A stretch of DNA of 34,060 nt from Megalodesulfovibrio gigas DSM 1382 = ATCC 19364 (GTDB lineage Bacteria; Desulfobacterota; Desulfovibrionia; Desulfovibrionales; Desulfovibrionaceae). The stretch lies in contig NC_022444.1 of the NCBI RefSeq assembly GCF_000468495.1, positions 1,050,910-1,084,969 on the forward strand, read 5' to 3'. The first letter of the stretch is position 1. Each line of letters begins with the position of its first letter. The notes beneath the pieces were generated by a model, which ran no database searches, had not been told where the DNA came from, and saw only the letters and a list, made by a program, of their open reading frames with translations. The position numbers and the translations under genes are program-made. Shown here in pieces: positions 33,991 through 34,060 of this stretch.

Positions 33991-34060
33991 CACGCGTGTT
34001 AGCGCATGTTACTTTTGCAAAAGGACATTGCGAGAGGGGAGAACCTTTTTGCAAAAGGTT
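33991..34060. repeat. Intergenic repeat element, copy D, cut by the window end
   Basis: It begins just after the Uma2-like stop. Positions 34001-34021 are identical to 29597-29617 on the other strand. The following part (AAAGGAC-a-TTGCGAGAGGGGAGAACC) matches the minus strand of copy B after the Lon-family stop, and ends in the palindromic CCTTTTTGCAAAAGG core. The right arm of the expected hairpin lies beyond the window. Confidence 0.75.

Overview
The window is a GC-rich bacterial chromosome segment, densely coded, with no tRNA, rRNA, insertion sequence, phage gene or CRISPR array that I can see. It carries a full-length single-chain pyruvate:ferredoxin oxidoreductase of the Desulfovibrio africanus type with the oxygen-protecting C-terminal extension. 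It also has a DASS anion transporter, a HesB/IscA-like protein, many PAS/Cache/REC signalling proteins and sigma-54 promoters. Together these suggest a sulfate reducer of the Desulfovibrionaceae (Desulfovibrio/Megalodesulfovibrio gigas-like). The lineage is inference; the gene content is read directly.

Layout. 100-3111 (minus): a Cache-HAMP-PAS chemoreceptor and a 63-aa zinc-ribbon protein. 3303-5178 (plus): an MFS exporter and greA, which has a terminator-like hairpin in its leader. 5374-9479 (minus): a probable operon of a stand-alone MshEN (c-di-GMP-binding type) protein, a PerR/Fur regulator and a Lon-family protease. 9602-11116 (minus): a Cys-patterned lipoprotein and a CsgG-like/discoidin-like exported protein, divergent from pyruvate:ferredoxin oxidoreductase (11324-14965), which is followed by an unknown 298-aa protein. 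16069-17499 (minus): a DASS transporter behind a sigma-54 promoter. 17756-25056 (minus): six closely packed genes (TolQ-like channel, tandem DUF1566 protein, triple-PAS SpoIIE phosphatase, HesB/IscA-like protein, SBP-type sensor kinase, sigma-54 response regulator). 25297-29563: an EF-hand protein with a very good sigma-54 promoter, a small Cys-rich protein, a REC-PAS-PAS protein and a large MscS channel. 29661-32341 (minus): a stress/envelope operon (tandem Usp, lipoprotein, Usp, D,D-carboxypeptidase). 32525-33987 (plus): an HD phosphodiesterase-like protein and a Uma2-type nuclease-fold protein.

How it fits together. The clearest circuit is the two-component pair at 17756-20919. Just beyond its 3' end lie a perfect 10+10 bp palindrome, related direct repeats and a -24/-12 promoter in front of the DASS transporter, as in DctB/DctD-type control of organic-acid uptake. 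The kinase genes share a transcription unit with a proton-channel subunit, a PAS/PP2C phosphatase and a HesB-like protein, so envelope, redox and carbon sensing may be integrated there. A second sigma-54 promoter with a cluster of TGTGCA sites precedes the EF-hand gene, and a third candidate precedes the Usp operon.

A family of related intergenic repeats (hairpins built on GGGGGAAAACCTTTC and GAGAGGGGAGAACCTTTT) sits just after stop codons at four places: both window ends, 5179-5376 and 29570-29640. They probably act as bidirectional terminators.
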